DNA of 64,000 nt, taken from NCBI GenBank assembly GCA_944326305.1, contig CALVDL010000001.1:124001-188000 (forward strand). The letters run 5' to 3'. The notes beneath the pieces are model-generated. The model was given only the letters and a program-made list of their open reading frames with translations. It was not told the origin of the DNA and did not search any database. A program made the position numbers and the translations under genes. Numbering within the stretch: position 1 is the first letter of the stretch; the number at the start of each line of letters is the position of its first letter. This stretch comes from an uncultured Bacteroidales bacterium (GTDB taxonomy: Bacteria; Bacteroidota; Bacteroidia; Bacteroidales; UBA932). Shown piece after piece: positions 9,401 to 18,536 of this stretch.

Positions 9401-9441
9401 TGCAGAGGATTTTCAACATAGGACTCCGCTTCGATATATAA
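6388..9441 (+). CDS. SusC-like TonB-linked outer membrane transporter
   Basis: A receptor of roughly 1,000 residues. After TITGVVKDAEGEPVIGASI (carboxypeptidase-regulatory-like domain) comes the plug domain, with GAISTIDTKDL, ISNALAGKLPG and LYIRGVGTYG, then a long beta barrel ending NIGLRFDI. It imports oligosaccharides across the outer membrane with TonB energy, with SusD as lid. The coordinates use a GTG at 6388, the first start in this frame, but that start lacks a signal peptide. The expected start is ATG 6362, now out of frame across the G8 run at 6416-6423. SusD starts 21 nt after the stop. Confidence 0.93.
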   Translation: MCFLDDLCFRGGYDNTIRASEVEVRQDERTITGVVKDAEGEPVIGASILQTGTMNGVITDLDGNFSITVPEGVELRVSCIGYEEYSFSLDRRDRYEIILNVSSEFLDEVVVVGMDNRQTRRSITGAISTIDTKDLVQSPVANISNALAGKLPGLMTVQSSGEPGADAATLYIRGVGTYGTSTPLVVIDGLPRDKADFDMMDANEIESITILKDASSSSLYGIQGANGVIVVTTRRGGGNTKPKISFTVQQALQQPIRLPQIMSSYQQALYNRTLDANDGQPVTYTDEVLEIIRTNADPYLYPNTNWFDVVLKDHSWQQQYNINVSGSAGKDNKVTYFVSGSYINQGTLLNHEDVFQSNFGVKSKYDRYNFRSNIDIHATKMLDIRFDLAGRFESRVGPSTSFSNVFNIITTRSPSSQSVFNPDGSLAAGSNLEIPFQNNPYGVITESGYYKNITNVMTGTISAKHTLDFITKGLSVQAYFSFESNSVLNRTWSREFAQYWYRGLDDQGQPIYQDYTADGQLTASTYRSVDQYTYYDVRLNYDRMFGKHKVNAQVLGNRTLRNLTASEYMYAYQGVSARATYNYADRYFLEANLGYNGSENFPPGRRYGLFPAFSAGWVLSEEPWLNMPDAIKILKIRGSYGVVGNDQIGGQRFLYMSDFGPGGGWSGIFSGGYYFGTTNGGTVTAGGYNETRVGNMYVTWEKAKKTNVGFDLSLFRNNALNFTVDYFYEMRDNILTEAGRVPDYVGIENVAPRNSGKVRNQGVEGELNLNLQLSKDFLLFANLQMTYAKNTVLENDQPTRAYAYQDLRGYEIGYDLGYHAIGFFESKEDIDTSPTQNFGPVIPGDVKYQDYNNDGVIDPSDRIPIKCYSVPTLTGGFSIGFNWKGFDFSMMFSGAIGGTARLYSYESSVINLKRWTPENHNSRLPVAHTTANNTVSSDWNLMKTDYLKLRNVEIGYTFPTRWLSKIRVASARLYLNAQNVAVWDKMWLKDRDPESAGTAALPYPLQRIFNIGLRFDI

Positions 9442-9462
9442 TGCTAAAACAGATAGGACAAG

Positions 9463-11154
9463 ATGAAAAAGATATATTATTTGGCACTTTCGATACCTGT
9501 GGCTGTGATGTCCGTGTCGTGTACAGACTTTCTGGACAGGGACCCGGGAGACAATATGACCGAGGAGGAACTTTTCTCCAAGATAGAGACAGCCGAGGCG
9601 TATCTTGATAATGCTTATACCTATCTTCCGGATTTCCAGTACAATACTGAAGATTTAGGGGGAAGGTACAAGCTGGGGGATGCTACTGATGAAGGCGGTT
9701 TCCAGCAGGCATCCGGCTACACGCAATGCCCGTTCGACATAAATCTCGGAAGCTGGAACCCTGAGGTGATGCCGATGCAGAGGAACTGGAGCGATTATTA
9801 TGGCTGCATCAGAAGATGTAACATGCTCATAAAGAACTATGACCTGATTCCCGAGGAGATGACTACGGGGTCGGCCACCAACAGAAGAGAACGTCTTCTG
9901 GGGGAGGCGTACGGTCTGAGAGGGTACTATTATTTCCTGCTGTTCAAACAGTGGGGAGGAGTCCCTCTTGTCACATCGGTACTTGATCCGGGTGACGAGA
10001 GCCAGCTTGAAGGCATAACCAGGGCTACTGCAGAGCAGACCCTTCAGCGGGTGCTCGATGACATGGACGAGGCTATTAAGCACCTTCCCGCCAAACATAA
10101 TGACGCCAACTTCGGAAGGTTCACAGCCCTTGTCGCCACCGTGGTGAAATCCCAGGTGAAGCTCTACTGGGCCAGCAAATACTGGAACAGGGACAATGAC
10201 ATGTCACGCTGGCAGGAAGCTGTTGATGCTACCCGCGAGGCCTATAACATAGCCCTGCAGAACGGGCATACGCTGGCTCTTACCTACAGCTCTCTCTTTA
10301 ACCAGACAGGTATCCAGAATGAGGTGATATGGACCAAGAACTCACCGTTCTATTATGAGTGCTACTGGTGGGACTGGTATGCAATGCCTTTGGGATACAA
10401 TGGATGGAATGTTGACGGGCCGCTCCAGGAGATGGTTGATTCTTTCGAGATGAAGGAGTCTGGTGAAGTCCCTGTACTCGGATATACCGCGGACAACCAG
10501 CCTATCCTGAATGAGAAGGCGTATGACTATGATCCTTTGCATCCGTGGGAAGGCAGGGAGGACAGGTTCTATTCCTGCATCCTTTACCATGGTGCCGAAC
10601 TCCAGGGCAGGCCTATCGACATATCGGACGGAGGCCAGGACAATATCAATATCGGAGCGATAGTCCGTACGAACTATTTCTACAACAAGTATCTGGACCA
10701 GAACCACAATCTGACGTCCAATGACACGTGGACATACCGCCGTTTTGCGAGCATGCGTACGGCTGAGCTCTATCTGAATTATGCCGAGGCCCTCAATGAG
10801 CTGAACGGACCTACTTCCGCTGTGTACCAGCTGATCAATGACATAAGGAGCAGGGCCAACCAGCCAGCTCTCCCTGCCGGACTTTCGCAGGAACAGATGC
10901 GTGAGAAGATCTACCATGAAAGGCGTATTGAACTTGCCTTCGAGAACCACCGTTTCTGGGATGTGCGCAGGTGGATGATTGCTGAAGAAGTGGACGCCGG
11001 TCCTGTACACCGGGTCGAGGTGGATAAGGACGGAAACATTTCCTATCCTGTATTCCAGAACAGGGTGTTCGACCCGAGCCGGCACTATCTGTTCCCTATC
11101 CCGCAGAGCGAGATTGACAAGAACAACGCCATCGAGCAGAACCCGGGCTGGTGA
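9463..11154 (+). CDS. SusD/RagB-like surface glycan-binding lipoprotein
   Basis: 563 residues. The N-terminus MKKIYYLALSIPVAVMSVSC ends in a lipobox Cys, followed by TDFLDRDPGDNMTEEELF, the classic SusD opening. The TPR-like helical core includes RLLGEAYGLRGYYYFLLFKQWGGVPLV, and the C-terminus has ERRIELAFENHRFWDVRRWM and HYLFPIPQSEIDKN, all signature SusD segments. It is lipid-anchored on the outer membrane, captures glycan and caps the SusC barrel. It is the second gene of the operon, and its length is normal for the family. Confidence 0.96.
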   Translation: MKKIYYLALSIPVAVMSVSCTDFLDRDPGDNMTEEELFSKIETAEAYLDNAYTYLPDFQYNTEDLGGRYKLGDATDEGGFQQASGYTQCPFDINLGSWNPEVMPMQRNWSDYYGCIRRCNMLIKNYDLIPEEMTTGSATNRRERLLGEAYGLRGYYYFLLFKQWGGVPLVTSVLDPGDESQLEGITRATAEQTLQRVLDDMDEAIKHLPAKHNDANFGRFTALVATVVKSQVKLYWASKYWNRDNDMSRWQEAVDATREAYNIALQNGHTLALTYSSLFNQTGIQNEVIWTKNSPFYYECYWWDWYAMPLGYNGWNVDGPLQEMVDSFEMKESGEVPVLGYTADNQPILNEKAYDYDPLHPWEGREDRFYSCILYHGAELQGRPIDISDGGQDNINIGAIVRTNYFYNKYLDQNHNLTSNDTWTYRRFASMRTAELYLNYAEALNELNGPTSAVYQLINDIRSRANQPALPAGLSQEQMREKIYHERRIELAFENHRFWDVRRWMIAEEVDAGPVHRVEVDKDGNISYPVFQNRVFDPSRHYLFPIPQSEIDKNNAIEQNPGW

Positions 11155-11203
11155 CAGCTGAACTTGACTTTCAATCAATTAATAACACTTTAAGTTTTTT
11201 ATC

Positions 11204-12637
11204 ATGAAAAGATTATTTTTGGTAACTGCTGTGTCCGCAATTCTCATGGGCGGCATGTTGACTTCCTGCAAGGAAAGTACTGAAGATCCGGAAGGGCCTA
11301 CCCCTACGGTAAGTATTTCTGCTGATGCGGAATTTGCATCAGACAATACAGCTACAGTGACACTGTCTCTCTCTGAAGCCACTTCACATGATGTAACAGT
11401 GGCTCTCGAGGATGCGGAAGTGCAGTCTGGACAGACTGAAGTTACAGTTCTCTATTCAAAGAGCGTGACTATCGAGGCCGGCCAGACCAGCGCCGAGGTC
11501 ACTGTCACGGCTGATGTGCTCGGCCTTGAGGGCGGAGAATATCAGGCTGCCATAGCCATTGCTTCAGCAGAAGGGGCCAATGTGGCGGAGAGTCCTGTAG
11601 TCTATATTAATTTTGATTATGTGGAGAAACCTTCCGTAAATCTTTATGCGGATCTTGATTTCCCTGTGACCAGGGTTGCCACGATGAGAGCAAGAATCAG
11701 TGCGGCATATACGGAGGACATAACTGTGACGTTTGAAGATGACCCGTCCAGCACAGTTACTGTATCATATGAAAAGACGGCAGTGATTCCTGCCGGTGAG
11801 ACAGAGGTAGAAGTGCCGGTTACTGTGAATACGGATGGCTTGGAACCGGGCAATTACAGTGCTGTCATCAATATGGTATCCGCTGAAAATGCGGTGGTGG
11901 GTAGCGCGAGAAGCGTTACAATCAACCTTACCTATCCGTTCAGTGCTGATGTTACAATCGACGGATTGTTTGATGAATGGGATTTCATCGAGTGTGAAAC
12001 ATACACACTTCCGGAAGGGAATGTCAAGTATCCTGTGGCGAGAACGCTTAAACTGGCTGCTAACACCAGGGATGTCTATGTATATTTTGAGTTCGATGCC
12101 CCTGAGAAGCATGGATTCTCAGCATACGATATCAATGCTATTCCGTATAATTTCTATATCGATCCGGATGGAAATTCTGCGACCGGTGCGTATGTGGGGA
12201 CTATAGATAATGCTACGGCGGGCCAGCCTTTTAACCCTATGGGATTCACTTATTATGTGGAGGCTGCTCTCAAGGATGGTACTGCAGAGCCGTTTACAAA
12301 TTTCTATTCTTCGACTATCTACAGGGCTGACTGCAAGGTTGATGGTGGATTCTTCTGGTCTGACGATGTGACTCTTGTAAATATTGCAGGGACTTATGAC
12401 GGTGAAGACATCTATGGTGCCGGTACCTATGAGGACGGGCTTGCACGTATCGAAGTGAAACTCTCCAGGGAATTTTTCGGTATAACCGGCACATCATTCC
12501 GTTTTGCCCTTAAACTTATGGATGGTCCGAACAACTGGAATGCAATGGGACTTCTCCCTCAGGGCGAAACAGATGCTGAAGGAAATTTCGTACCTGTAGA
12601 CCTTGCTTCAATCTCACTGCCTGCGTATGCGCAATAA
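11204..12637 (+). CDS. Surface lipoprotein with two Ig-like repeats and a CBM9-like C-terminus
   Basis: 477 residues with lipobox Cys in MGGMLTSCKES. Residues from about 30 to 255 hold two similar beta repeats, each with the pattern SVTIEAGQTSAEVTVT / TAVIPAGETEVEVPVT, then LEGGEYQAAI / LEPGNYSAVI (Calx-beta or DUF1735-like). The last 220 residues start with VTIDGLFDEWDF and contain DVYVYFEFDAPE and YNFYIDPDGNSATG, the pattern of CBM9-like domains. The position after SusD suggests a surface glycan-binding protein. The next gene starts inside its 3' end (11-bp overlap). Confidence 0.8.
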   Translation: MKRLFLVTAVSAILMGGMLTSCKESTEDPEGPTPTVSISADAEFASDNTATVTLSLSEATSHDVTVALEDAEVQSGQTEVTVLYSKSVTIEAGQTSAEVTVTADVLGLEGGEYQAAIAIASAEGANVAESPVVYINFDYVEKPSVNLYADLDFPVTRVATMRARISAAYTEDITVTFEDDPSSTVTVSYEKTAVIPAGETEVEVPVTVNTDGLEPGNYSAVINMVSAENAVVGSARSVTINLTYPFSADVTIDGLFDEWDFIECETYTLPEGNVKYPVARTLKLAANTRDVYVYFEFDAPEKHGFSAYDINAIPYNFYIDPDGNSATGAYVGTIDNATAGQPFNPMGFTYYVEAALKDGTAEPFTNFYSSTIYRADCKVDGGFFWSDDVTLVNIAGTYDGEDIYGAGTYEDGLARIEVKLSREFFGITGTSFRFALKLMDGPNNWNAMGLLPQGETDAEGNFVPVDLASISLPAYAQ

Positions 12638-13679
12638 TTTGACAATCTTACTTTTTATAGTTTCAGAGCTTCTGCTCGCTTCATGCGGAGCGGGCAGAAG
12701 TTCTGACAATAATGATGCCCCGTTTTTTGACATGAGGGGCATCGTGCTGGCCTGGGACGACATAAGCGACCCTGACGTGATCGACTGGCTTTCCATCATG
12801 CATGAGAACGGGCTGAATACCATAAGCGTGTTCGGGAAAGACTATACGAGTGATGAATACCTTGCGTTCAAGCAGAAATGCATAGACAAGGGATTTGACT
12901 TCGAGTATGAGGAACATGCCATGTCCTGGCTGCTTCCGCGTGACCTTTTTGAGACCCACCCTGAGTATTTCCGTATGGATAAGGACGGGGTGAGGCAGCC
13001 TGACGGCAACGGATGCCCTTCCAGCGAGGAAGGCCTGAAGGTCATCATGAGCAACGTGAGGCAGTTCGCCCAGACCCATACCCCCACGAATCATAAATAC
13101 TATACATGGCTTTATGATGGCGGGGACATCTGCCATTGCGAGAAGTGCAAGGGCTATAACGCCTCTGACCAGGGCCTTATATTCGAGAACCATATCATAA
13201 AGGCGCTCAAGGAGTTCGACCCGGAGGCCAAACTTGCCCACCTTGCATACGAAAGCACCACTCCGGCACCGTCCGTGGTGAAGCCGGAGAAGGATATCTT
13301 CCTGGAGTTCGCCCCGTTTTTCCGCCGCTGGGACAAGCCTCTTTCAGACAGGGAGGCTATCCGTGACGGGGAATACTGGACCCATGGAGACTATCTTGAC
13401 ATGCTGGAGGACAACCTGAAGGTGTTCCCTGCCGAGACAGCCCAGGTACTTGAATACTGGCTGGACGTGTCGCAGAGGAGCGGATGGAAGAAACCGCAGG
13501 TGAAGCTGGACTGGCACAAGGATGTCTATCTTGATGACCTGAAGACATATGCGGAACTCGGTATCAGGAACATAACCTGCTACGGTGCATGGATTGACCC
13601 GTACTATGTAAATACCTACAAGGATATAACCCCTGTCCTGGATTATGCCCAGGGATTATTTAACTTTAAAGAAAAATAG
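12627..13679 (+). CDS. DUF4838 (GH163-like) lipoprotein, copy 1
   Basis: 350 residues from ATG 12627 (MRNNLTILLFIV). I preferred this start because it gives a clean signal peptide with lipobox LLASC. The fold looks like a TIM barrel of the DUF4838 type: MRGIVLAWDDISDPDVIDWL, FEYEEHAMSW, HPEYFRMDKDGVRQ, NGCPSSEE, then WLYDGGDICHCEKCKG with the CxCxxC motif. Proteins with DUF4838 include family GH163 endo-acting N-acetylglucosaminidases for N-glycans, but those are much longer. This compact form lacks the extra domains, so the activity is not certain. A tandem paralogue follows. Confidence 0.75.
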   Translation: MRNNLTILLFIVSELLLASCGAGRSSDNNDAPFFDMRGIVLAWDDISDPDVIDWLSIMHENGLNTISVFGKDYTSDEYLAFKQKCIDKGFDFEYEEHAMSWLLPRDLFETHPEYFRMDKDGVRQPDGNGCPSSEEGLKVIMSNVRQFAQTHTPTNHKYYTWLYDGGDICHCEKCKGYNASDQGLIFENHIIKALKEFDPEAKLAHLAYESTTPAPSVVKPEKDIFLEFAPFFRRWDKPLSDREAIRDGEYWTHGDYLDMLEDNLKVFPAETAQVLEYWLDVSQRSGWKKPQVKLDWHKDVYLDDLKTYAELGIRNITCYGAWIDPYYVNTYKDITPVLDYAQGLFNFKEK

Positions 13680-13690
13680 AGATTCCAAAG

Positions 13691-14833
13691 ATGAGAAGAG
13701 GTTTTTTTACAGTCCTGATGATGGCAGGATGCCTGATGTTTACATTCTGTTCGTGTGCAGAGACAATTATTGATCCTGATGATGGAAAGGACGACCAGGA
13801 AACTACAGATCCCCTTCCTGAGGAGCCCGGAGAAGGTGAAGAGCCTGGGGAGGAACCAGGAGACGGAGAAGATGACAGATGGTTCAGGCAGCGTGGCCTT
13901 GTGGCCTCGTGGAGCGATGTGTCGGATGCGGATGTGATAGACTATATTGAGATAGCCAAGGCCAACGGGATAAATACATTCAGTATTTTCGGGGCCAACC
14001 GTGGCCTGCAGGACTGGAAGGATTTTGCTGCGGAGTGTGAAGCAGCCGGGATAGACCTGGAGTATGAGGAACATATGATGTCTTCTGTCCTTCCGAGGGC
14101 CCTGTTCTATTCCAACCCTGAATATTTCAGGATGAACGAAAAGGGAGAAAGGGTGAATGATGCCAACGGATGCCCGTCTTCGGAGGAGGCTCTGGAGATT
14201 GTTAAAAACAACGCCAAGAACATCGCAAGAAGCTATGCACCGACCAACAATAAATATTATTTTTGGCTTGATGACGGGGGCGGAATCTGTCACTGCGATG
14301 AGTGCGAGGGTTTGAACTATGCGGACCAGGCTCTGATTTACGAGAATGCCATTATAGAGGCTATCAAGGAAATCAATCCCGATGCACAGCTTGCCCATCT
14401 GTGCTATGCCGCGTCTATTGATCCTCCGAAGACGGTAAAGCCTCATGAAGGTATCTTCCTGGAGTTCGCTCCGTTTTACCGCAGCATGTCGGATCCTCTT
14501 TCCCATGAATGGGTGACAGGACGTTATGGAATGACACATTCAAGATATCTCAGGGCGTTGAAAGAGAACCTTGAGGTGTTCCCTGCCGAGACAGCCCAGG
14601 TGCTTGAATACTGGATGGATGATTCGCTTTTCAGCGACTGGGATCCGTCAGACCTGGTCGAGGTTCCGTGGGACAACGGCATATTCCAGGATGACCTGGA
14701 TACCTACGCTTCTTACGGCATCCGTAACATAATGTGTTACAGTGTTTATGTCGGTCCTGATTATGTCCGGAAGTTCGGTTTCCCGAAATTCCTTGAAGAA
14801 TACGGCCAGGGCCTGTTGAATTATGAAAGGTAG
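13691..14833 (+). CDS. DUF4838 (GH163-like) lipoprotein, copy 2
   Basis: 380 residues. The signal peptide ends in the lipobox TFCSC, followed by an acidic Glu/Pro/Gly linker (about residues 30-65, EEPGEGEEPGEEPGDGEDD) that holds the domain off the membrane. The catalytic-type domain is clearly paralogous to the previous gene: LEYEEHMMSSVLPRALF, NPEYFRMNEKGER, NGCPSSEEALEIV, WLDDGGGICHCDECEG, VFPAETAQVLEYWMDD. About half the aligned residues look identical. It starts 11 nt after copy 1, and its 3' end overlaps the next gene. The linker suggests a surface-exposed enzyme or binder. Confidence 0.75.
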   Translation: MRRGFFTVLMMAGCLMFTFCSCAETIIDPDDGKDDQETTDPLPEEPGEGEEPGEEPGDGEDDRWFRQRGLVASWSDVSDADVIDYIEIAKANGINTFSIFGANRGLQDWKDFAAECEAAGIDLEYEEHMMSSVLPRALFYSNPEYFRMNEKGERVNDANGCPSSEEALEIVKNNAKNIARSYAPTNNKYYFWLDDGGGICHCDECEGLNYADQALIYENAIIEAIKEINPDAQLAHLCYAASIDPPKTVKPHEGIFLEFAPFYRSMSDPLSHEWVTGRYGMTHSRYLRALKENLEVFPAETAQVLEYWMDDSLFSDWDPSDLVEVPWDNGIFQDDLDTYASYGIRNIMCYSVYVGPDYVRKFGFPKFLEEYGQGLLNYER

Positions 14834-15464
14834 TAGTGTTTTCATCGTTGCGGCTCTGCTGCCGTCCATTTCGGTGACGGCAGCATGCTGCAACGTCAAT
14901 GAAGGTGTTGCGGAAGCCCTCCGCGTGAGGGAGTCCGTTTCAATTGACGGGCTTCATGCTCCGTGGGACGGCCTTGACGACCGTACGTCTGTGCGCATCT
15001 TCTCGGACTCCGCGAGCCTTTATTTCCTATATGAGGTCCAGGACACGAGCCTCACACTTGTCGATGACTTCAAAGGAGAGTCCGATGTGGAACCGGAGGA
15101 CAGGGTGGAGGTATTCTTCAGTCCAGGTCCTGACATGGAACTGTACTACTGCGCGGAGATAGATCCTCTCGGGCGTGTGCTGGACTACTCTTGCCGCTAT
15201 CCATCGCAGATGGACTACGGCTGGGACTTCAGTACGCTGGAGGTCCTGTCTGGTTTGAAAGAGGTGGGCTATACGGTAGCCTTCAAGGTGTCGAAGTCGG
15301 AACTCGTGTCGCTCGGCGTAGACCTCTCCGGTTTCTATATGGGCATTTTCCGGGCTGACTTCCGTCCTGACGGGACGGTGAACTGGTATTCCCATGTCGA
15401 GTCGGATGACGAGGCCCCGAACTTCCACCAGCCGAAGATGCTTTTCCCCGCAGAAGCCGAATAA
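14823..15464 (+). CDS. CBM9-like secreted protein
   Basis: 213 residues, starting inside the previous gene's last codons (ATG 14823, stop of the upstream gene at 14833), which suggests translational coupling. The N-terminus MKGSSVFIVAALLPSISVTAACC is a signal sequence, possibly with a lipid-modified Cys. The body follows the CBM9-like pattern: VSIDGLHAPWDGL, ASLYFLYEVQD, EDRVEVFFSPGPDMELYYCAE, YTVAFKVSKSEL and FYMGIFRADF. It probably binds sugar ends at the cell surface or in the periplasm for this locus. Confidence 0.75.
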   Translation: MKGSSVFIVAALLPSISVTAACCNVNEGVAEALRVRESVSIDGLHAPWDGLDDRTSVRIFSDSASLYFLYEVQDTSLTLVDDFKGESDVEPEDRVEVFFSPGPDMELYYCAEIDPLGRVLDYSCRYPSQMDYGWDFSTLEVLSGLKEVGYTVAFKVSKSELVSLGVDLSGFYMGIFRADFRPDGTVNWYSHVESDDEAPNFHQPKMLFPAEAE

Positions 15465-15503
15465 ATTTAGCGAACAATACATAATAAGACATCCAAATAG
15501 AAT

Positions 15504-18419
15504 ATGACAAAAAGAATATTGATCCCGGCCTGTCTGGCCCTGATATGCCAGGCCATATCGGCCCAGACGGTCACAGTTAAAGATACGGTATACAGGACCT
15601 ACCCGTTCTCGGACCCGGACCCTGTACCCCGTCCTGCCGGCGTATACCCCTACCACAAGTACGAGACATTCTCGTTCGAGCCGGAGGACAGGACGTGGAA
15701 GATGGTTGTGCTTGAGAATGATTACCTCCGTGTGAAGATTTTCCCTGAAATAGGCGGCAAGATATGGTCAATATATGACAAGAAGCACGGTAAGGAGCTT
15801 TTTTATGACAATGATGTCGTGAAATTCAGGGAAATCGCTCTCCGGGGACCATGGACAAGCGGGGGTATAGAGTTCAATTACGGTGTGATAGGCCATGCCC
15901 CGTCCTGCTCCCACCCTGTAGATTACAAGGTCGAGAAGAAAGAGGACGGCAGTGTAAGCTGCTACATAGGAGTGATGGAACTCCTGACGCATACGCGCTG
16001 GATGGTAGAGATCAATCTCCCTGAAGATGGAGTATGGGTGCGGACACGTTCTTTCTGGCACAATTCTTCAGGTGCTTTCCAGCCGTACTATTCTTGGGCC
16101 AATTCAGGTGTGGAGGTCTCGGAAAATATGAGACTGCTTTATCCTTCGGCTTATTCCATAGCACATGACGGCAGGATTTTCCCTTATCCTGTCGATGAGC
16201 GCGGCAGAGATTTGTCGGAATACTCCCAGCAGGGCTTCGGCCTGGATAAATCGTACCATCCGGGCGGTTCCCACAAGAACTGGTTCGGGGTATACTGGCC
16301 TGAAAGCGGCTCGGGTATGCTCCATTATGCGCTGCGGGACGAGAAGCTCGGCCGCAAATATTTCAGCTGGACACAGTCCGGGCAGGGGGAGATCTGGGTG
16401 GATCTTTTGACCGATACACGCCCCCAGTATGTGGAACTCCAGAGCGGGAGGCTTTTCAACCAGAATCTCTGGGAGAGTGTAAGTACTCCTTACAAGCAGA
16501 CTCTTTTCACGCCTTACGGTACGGATGAATGGAACGAATTCTGGCTTCCGTTCTCGCAGATAGGGGACGATGTGGATGCCCTGACACTTAATGCTGCCGT
16601 CAATGTGGACTGTGACGGGGAGAGCATGTCGGTGGCCATCTATCCTTTGCGGGACATGGACGGACAGCTGGAAATCAAGGATGGGGAGGGCAACATTCTG
16701 TCCTCCGGACAGGTGTCCTTGAAAGCGGCTGAGGCGTTCAGCGGTACTTTCGGGCTGTCCGGGACGTCATCACCGGAAAAAATCACGGTAGGAGGCAGGA
16801 CTTTGTGGACTGCCGCCGAGCAGAAGATAGACAGGCCGTCGGAGATCAACAGGGATTTCAGCCTTGATTCGGCCCAGGGGCTTGCCGTCTACGGCAAATA
16901 CCTTGTGGGAATGAGAAAATATGCCGATGCGGAGTGGCGTATAGACAAGGCTCTTGAGATGGATCCTTCCCTTGTCCAGGCCCTCAATTTGAAGGCCTTG
17001 CTGTGTCTGCGCAAGACAGACTATGAGGAAGCTTACCGTTATGCAGACAAGGTGCTTGCCATCGACCAGTACGACCCGCAGGCCAACTACATAAGCGGCA
17101 TGGCCGCCCTTGGTCTCGGCAAGAAGTACGATGCTATGGACAGGTTCGAGCTTGCAGCCATCACGCAGGAGCTCAGGAGTGCCGCATGCACTCAGCTTGC
17201 CCGCATCTATTTCCAGGACGGGGATTATGCCCTTGCCGGAGACTATGCGCGCAAGAGCCTTGTCGGAAATGCACACAACCTTTCCGCATACTATATCCTC
17301 TACCAGATTTCACCGTCCGGGGATATTCTCTCTGAGATAAGTAAGCTGGATCCGCTCTGTCATTTCCCTGAGATAGAAAGGATGCTGTCAGGTGAACTGT
17401 CGGAAGAAGAACTCTCTGAATCAATCAGGGAAGAGATGGGCTGGCAGAACTATCTGGAATTTGCCGCTTTCTACACCGGTCTTGGACTGAAGGACAAGGC
17501 TGTCAGGCTTCTGGATGCCTGTCCTTGGGGCAATGCCCTGACAGCTCTGTGGTCGGCCTGGCTTAAGGGGGACGCGTCTTCGGTCAGGGACGCGGAGTCG
17601 GAATCCGTATATCTGGTGTTCCCGTTCAGGCAGGAGTCTCTCAAACCGCTCAGGTGGGCTGTGGAGAACGGCGGAGGCTGGCGCAGCCGTTACCTTCTGG
17701 CCATGCTGGAAGATTTCCTCGGGCACAAGGAGAGCGCAATCGGGCTTCTTGATGGGGTGGATTCGGATTATGCGCCGTACTACTGCTACAGGAGCAACCT
17801 TACTGGCTCTAAGGAAGATATGCAGAAGGCCCTTGAGATGGATCCGGACGAGTGGAGGTACCGTCTGTATCTCGCCCAGCGCTGCTACGGGGAAGGCGAT
17901 TATGACGGGGCTGTCGGTCTGACAGAAAAGTACTATGGCAGACATCGTGACAATTTCCATATCGGGGACATCTATGTCAAGTCCCTGATAGCTGCTGGTG
18001 AGTATGGCAAAGCGGACAAGGTCATCACTTCCATGCGTATACTTCCTTTTGAGGGCCAGTCAGGCAGCCATGTGATGTACAGGGACATCAAGCTCCACCT
18101 TGCGGCTGAGAGCATAGACCGGGGCCGATACAGCGAGGCCCTGTCGCGTATCGCCCAGGCGCAGGATTACCCTGAGAACCTCGGTGTGGGCAAGCCTTAC
18201 GACGACCTTATAGACACTACTCTCGAGGACTGGCTTACAGCTATAGTCTACAAGAGACAGGGCGATGCGGCCAGGTCATCAGAGTATCTGTCCAGGGTGA
18301 AGAACGCTGTCCTGCTCGATTCGTTCGAGAAGGCGACCACCAAGGTAGACGGCAGATACCCTGAACTGATGTCGATGCTCGGCAACCTTGACGCTTCCTC
18401 CGACAAAAAGCTCTTCTGA
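15504..18419 (+). CDS. DUF5107 domain protein with TPR repeats
   Basis: 971 residues. Signal peptide MTKRILIPACLALICQAISAQ, then a DUF5107 domain of about 330 residues: LENDYLRVKIFPEIGGKIWS, SGGIEFNYGVIGHAP, WMVEINLPEDGVWVRTRSFW. This is a galactose-mutarotase-like beta-sandwich. The rest is tetratricopeptide repeats, for instance AEWRIDKALEMDPSLVQALNLKA and EEAYRYADKVLAIDQYDPQANYI. Such proteins are common in Bacteroidetes polysaccharide loci and are thought to handle carbohydrate, but no reaction is established. It is the last recognisable gene of the susC operon, 39 nt after the CBM9-like gene. Confidence 0.85.
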   Translation: MTKRILIPACLALICQAISAQTVTVKDTVYRTYPFSDPDPVPRPAGVYPYHKYETFSFEPEDRTWKMVVLENDYLRVKIFPEIGGKIWSIYDKKHGKELFYDNDVVKFREIALRGPWTSGGIEFNYGVIGHAPSCSHPVDYKVEKKEDGSVSCYIGVMELLTHTRWMVEINLPEDGVWVRTRSFWHNSSGAFQPYYSWANSGVEVSENMRLLYPSAYSIAHDGRIFPYPVDERGRDLSEYSQQGFGLDKSYHPGGSHKNWFGVYWPESGSGMLHYALRDEKLGRKYFSWTQSGQGEIWVDLLTDTRPQYVELQSGRLFNQNLWESVSTPYKQTLFTPYGTDEWNEFWLPFSQIGDDVDALTLNAAVNVDCDGESMSVAIYPLRDMDGQLEIKDGEGNILSSGQVSLKAAEAFSGTFGLSGTSSPEKITVGGRTLWTAAEQKIDRPSEINRDFSLDSAQGLAVYGKYLVGMRKYADAEWRIDKALEMDPSLVQALNLKALLCLRKTDYEEAYRYADKVLAIDQYDPQANYISGMAALGLGKKYDAMDRFELAAITQELRSAACTQLARIYFQDGDYALAGDYARKSLVGNAHNLSAYYILYQISPSGDILSEISKLDPLCHFPEIERMLSGELSEEELSESIREEMGWQNYLEFAAFYTGLGLKDKAVRLLDACPWGNALTALWSAWLKGDASSVRDAESESVYLVFPFRQESLKPLRWAVENGGGWRSRYLLAMLEDFLGHKESAIGLLDGVDSDYAPYYCYRSNLTGSKEDMQKALEMDPDEWRYRLYLAQRCYGEGDYDGAVGLTEKYYGRHRDNFHIGDIYVKSLIAAGEYGKADKVITSMRILPFEGQSGSHVMYRDIKLHLAAESIDRGRYSEALSRIAQAQDYPENLGVGKPYDDLIDTTLEDWLTAIVYKRQGDAARSSEYLSRVKNAVLLDSFEKATTKVDGRYPELMSMLGNLDASSDKKLF

Positions 18420-18536
18420 TCCGGAACATCAGGATTCCTAAACCGGTGGCTCCTGTCCTGCTCCACATCATCCCTATTCATTCGGCAGGTACGGGGGTCA
18501 CCTTTTATTTGGGGATAATGAAAATTATTGAATAAA

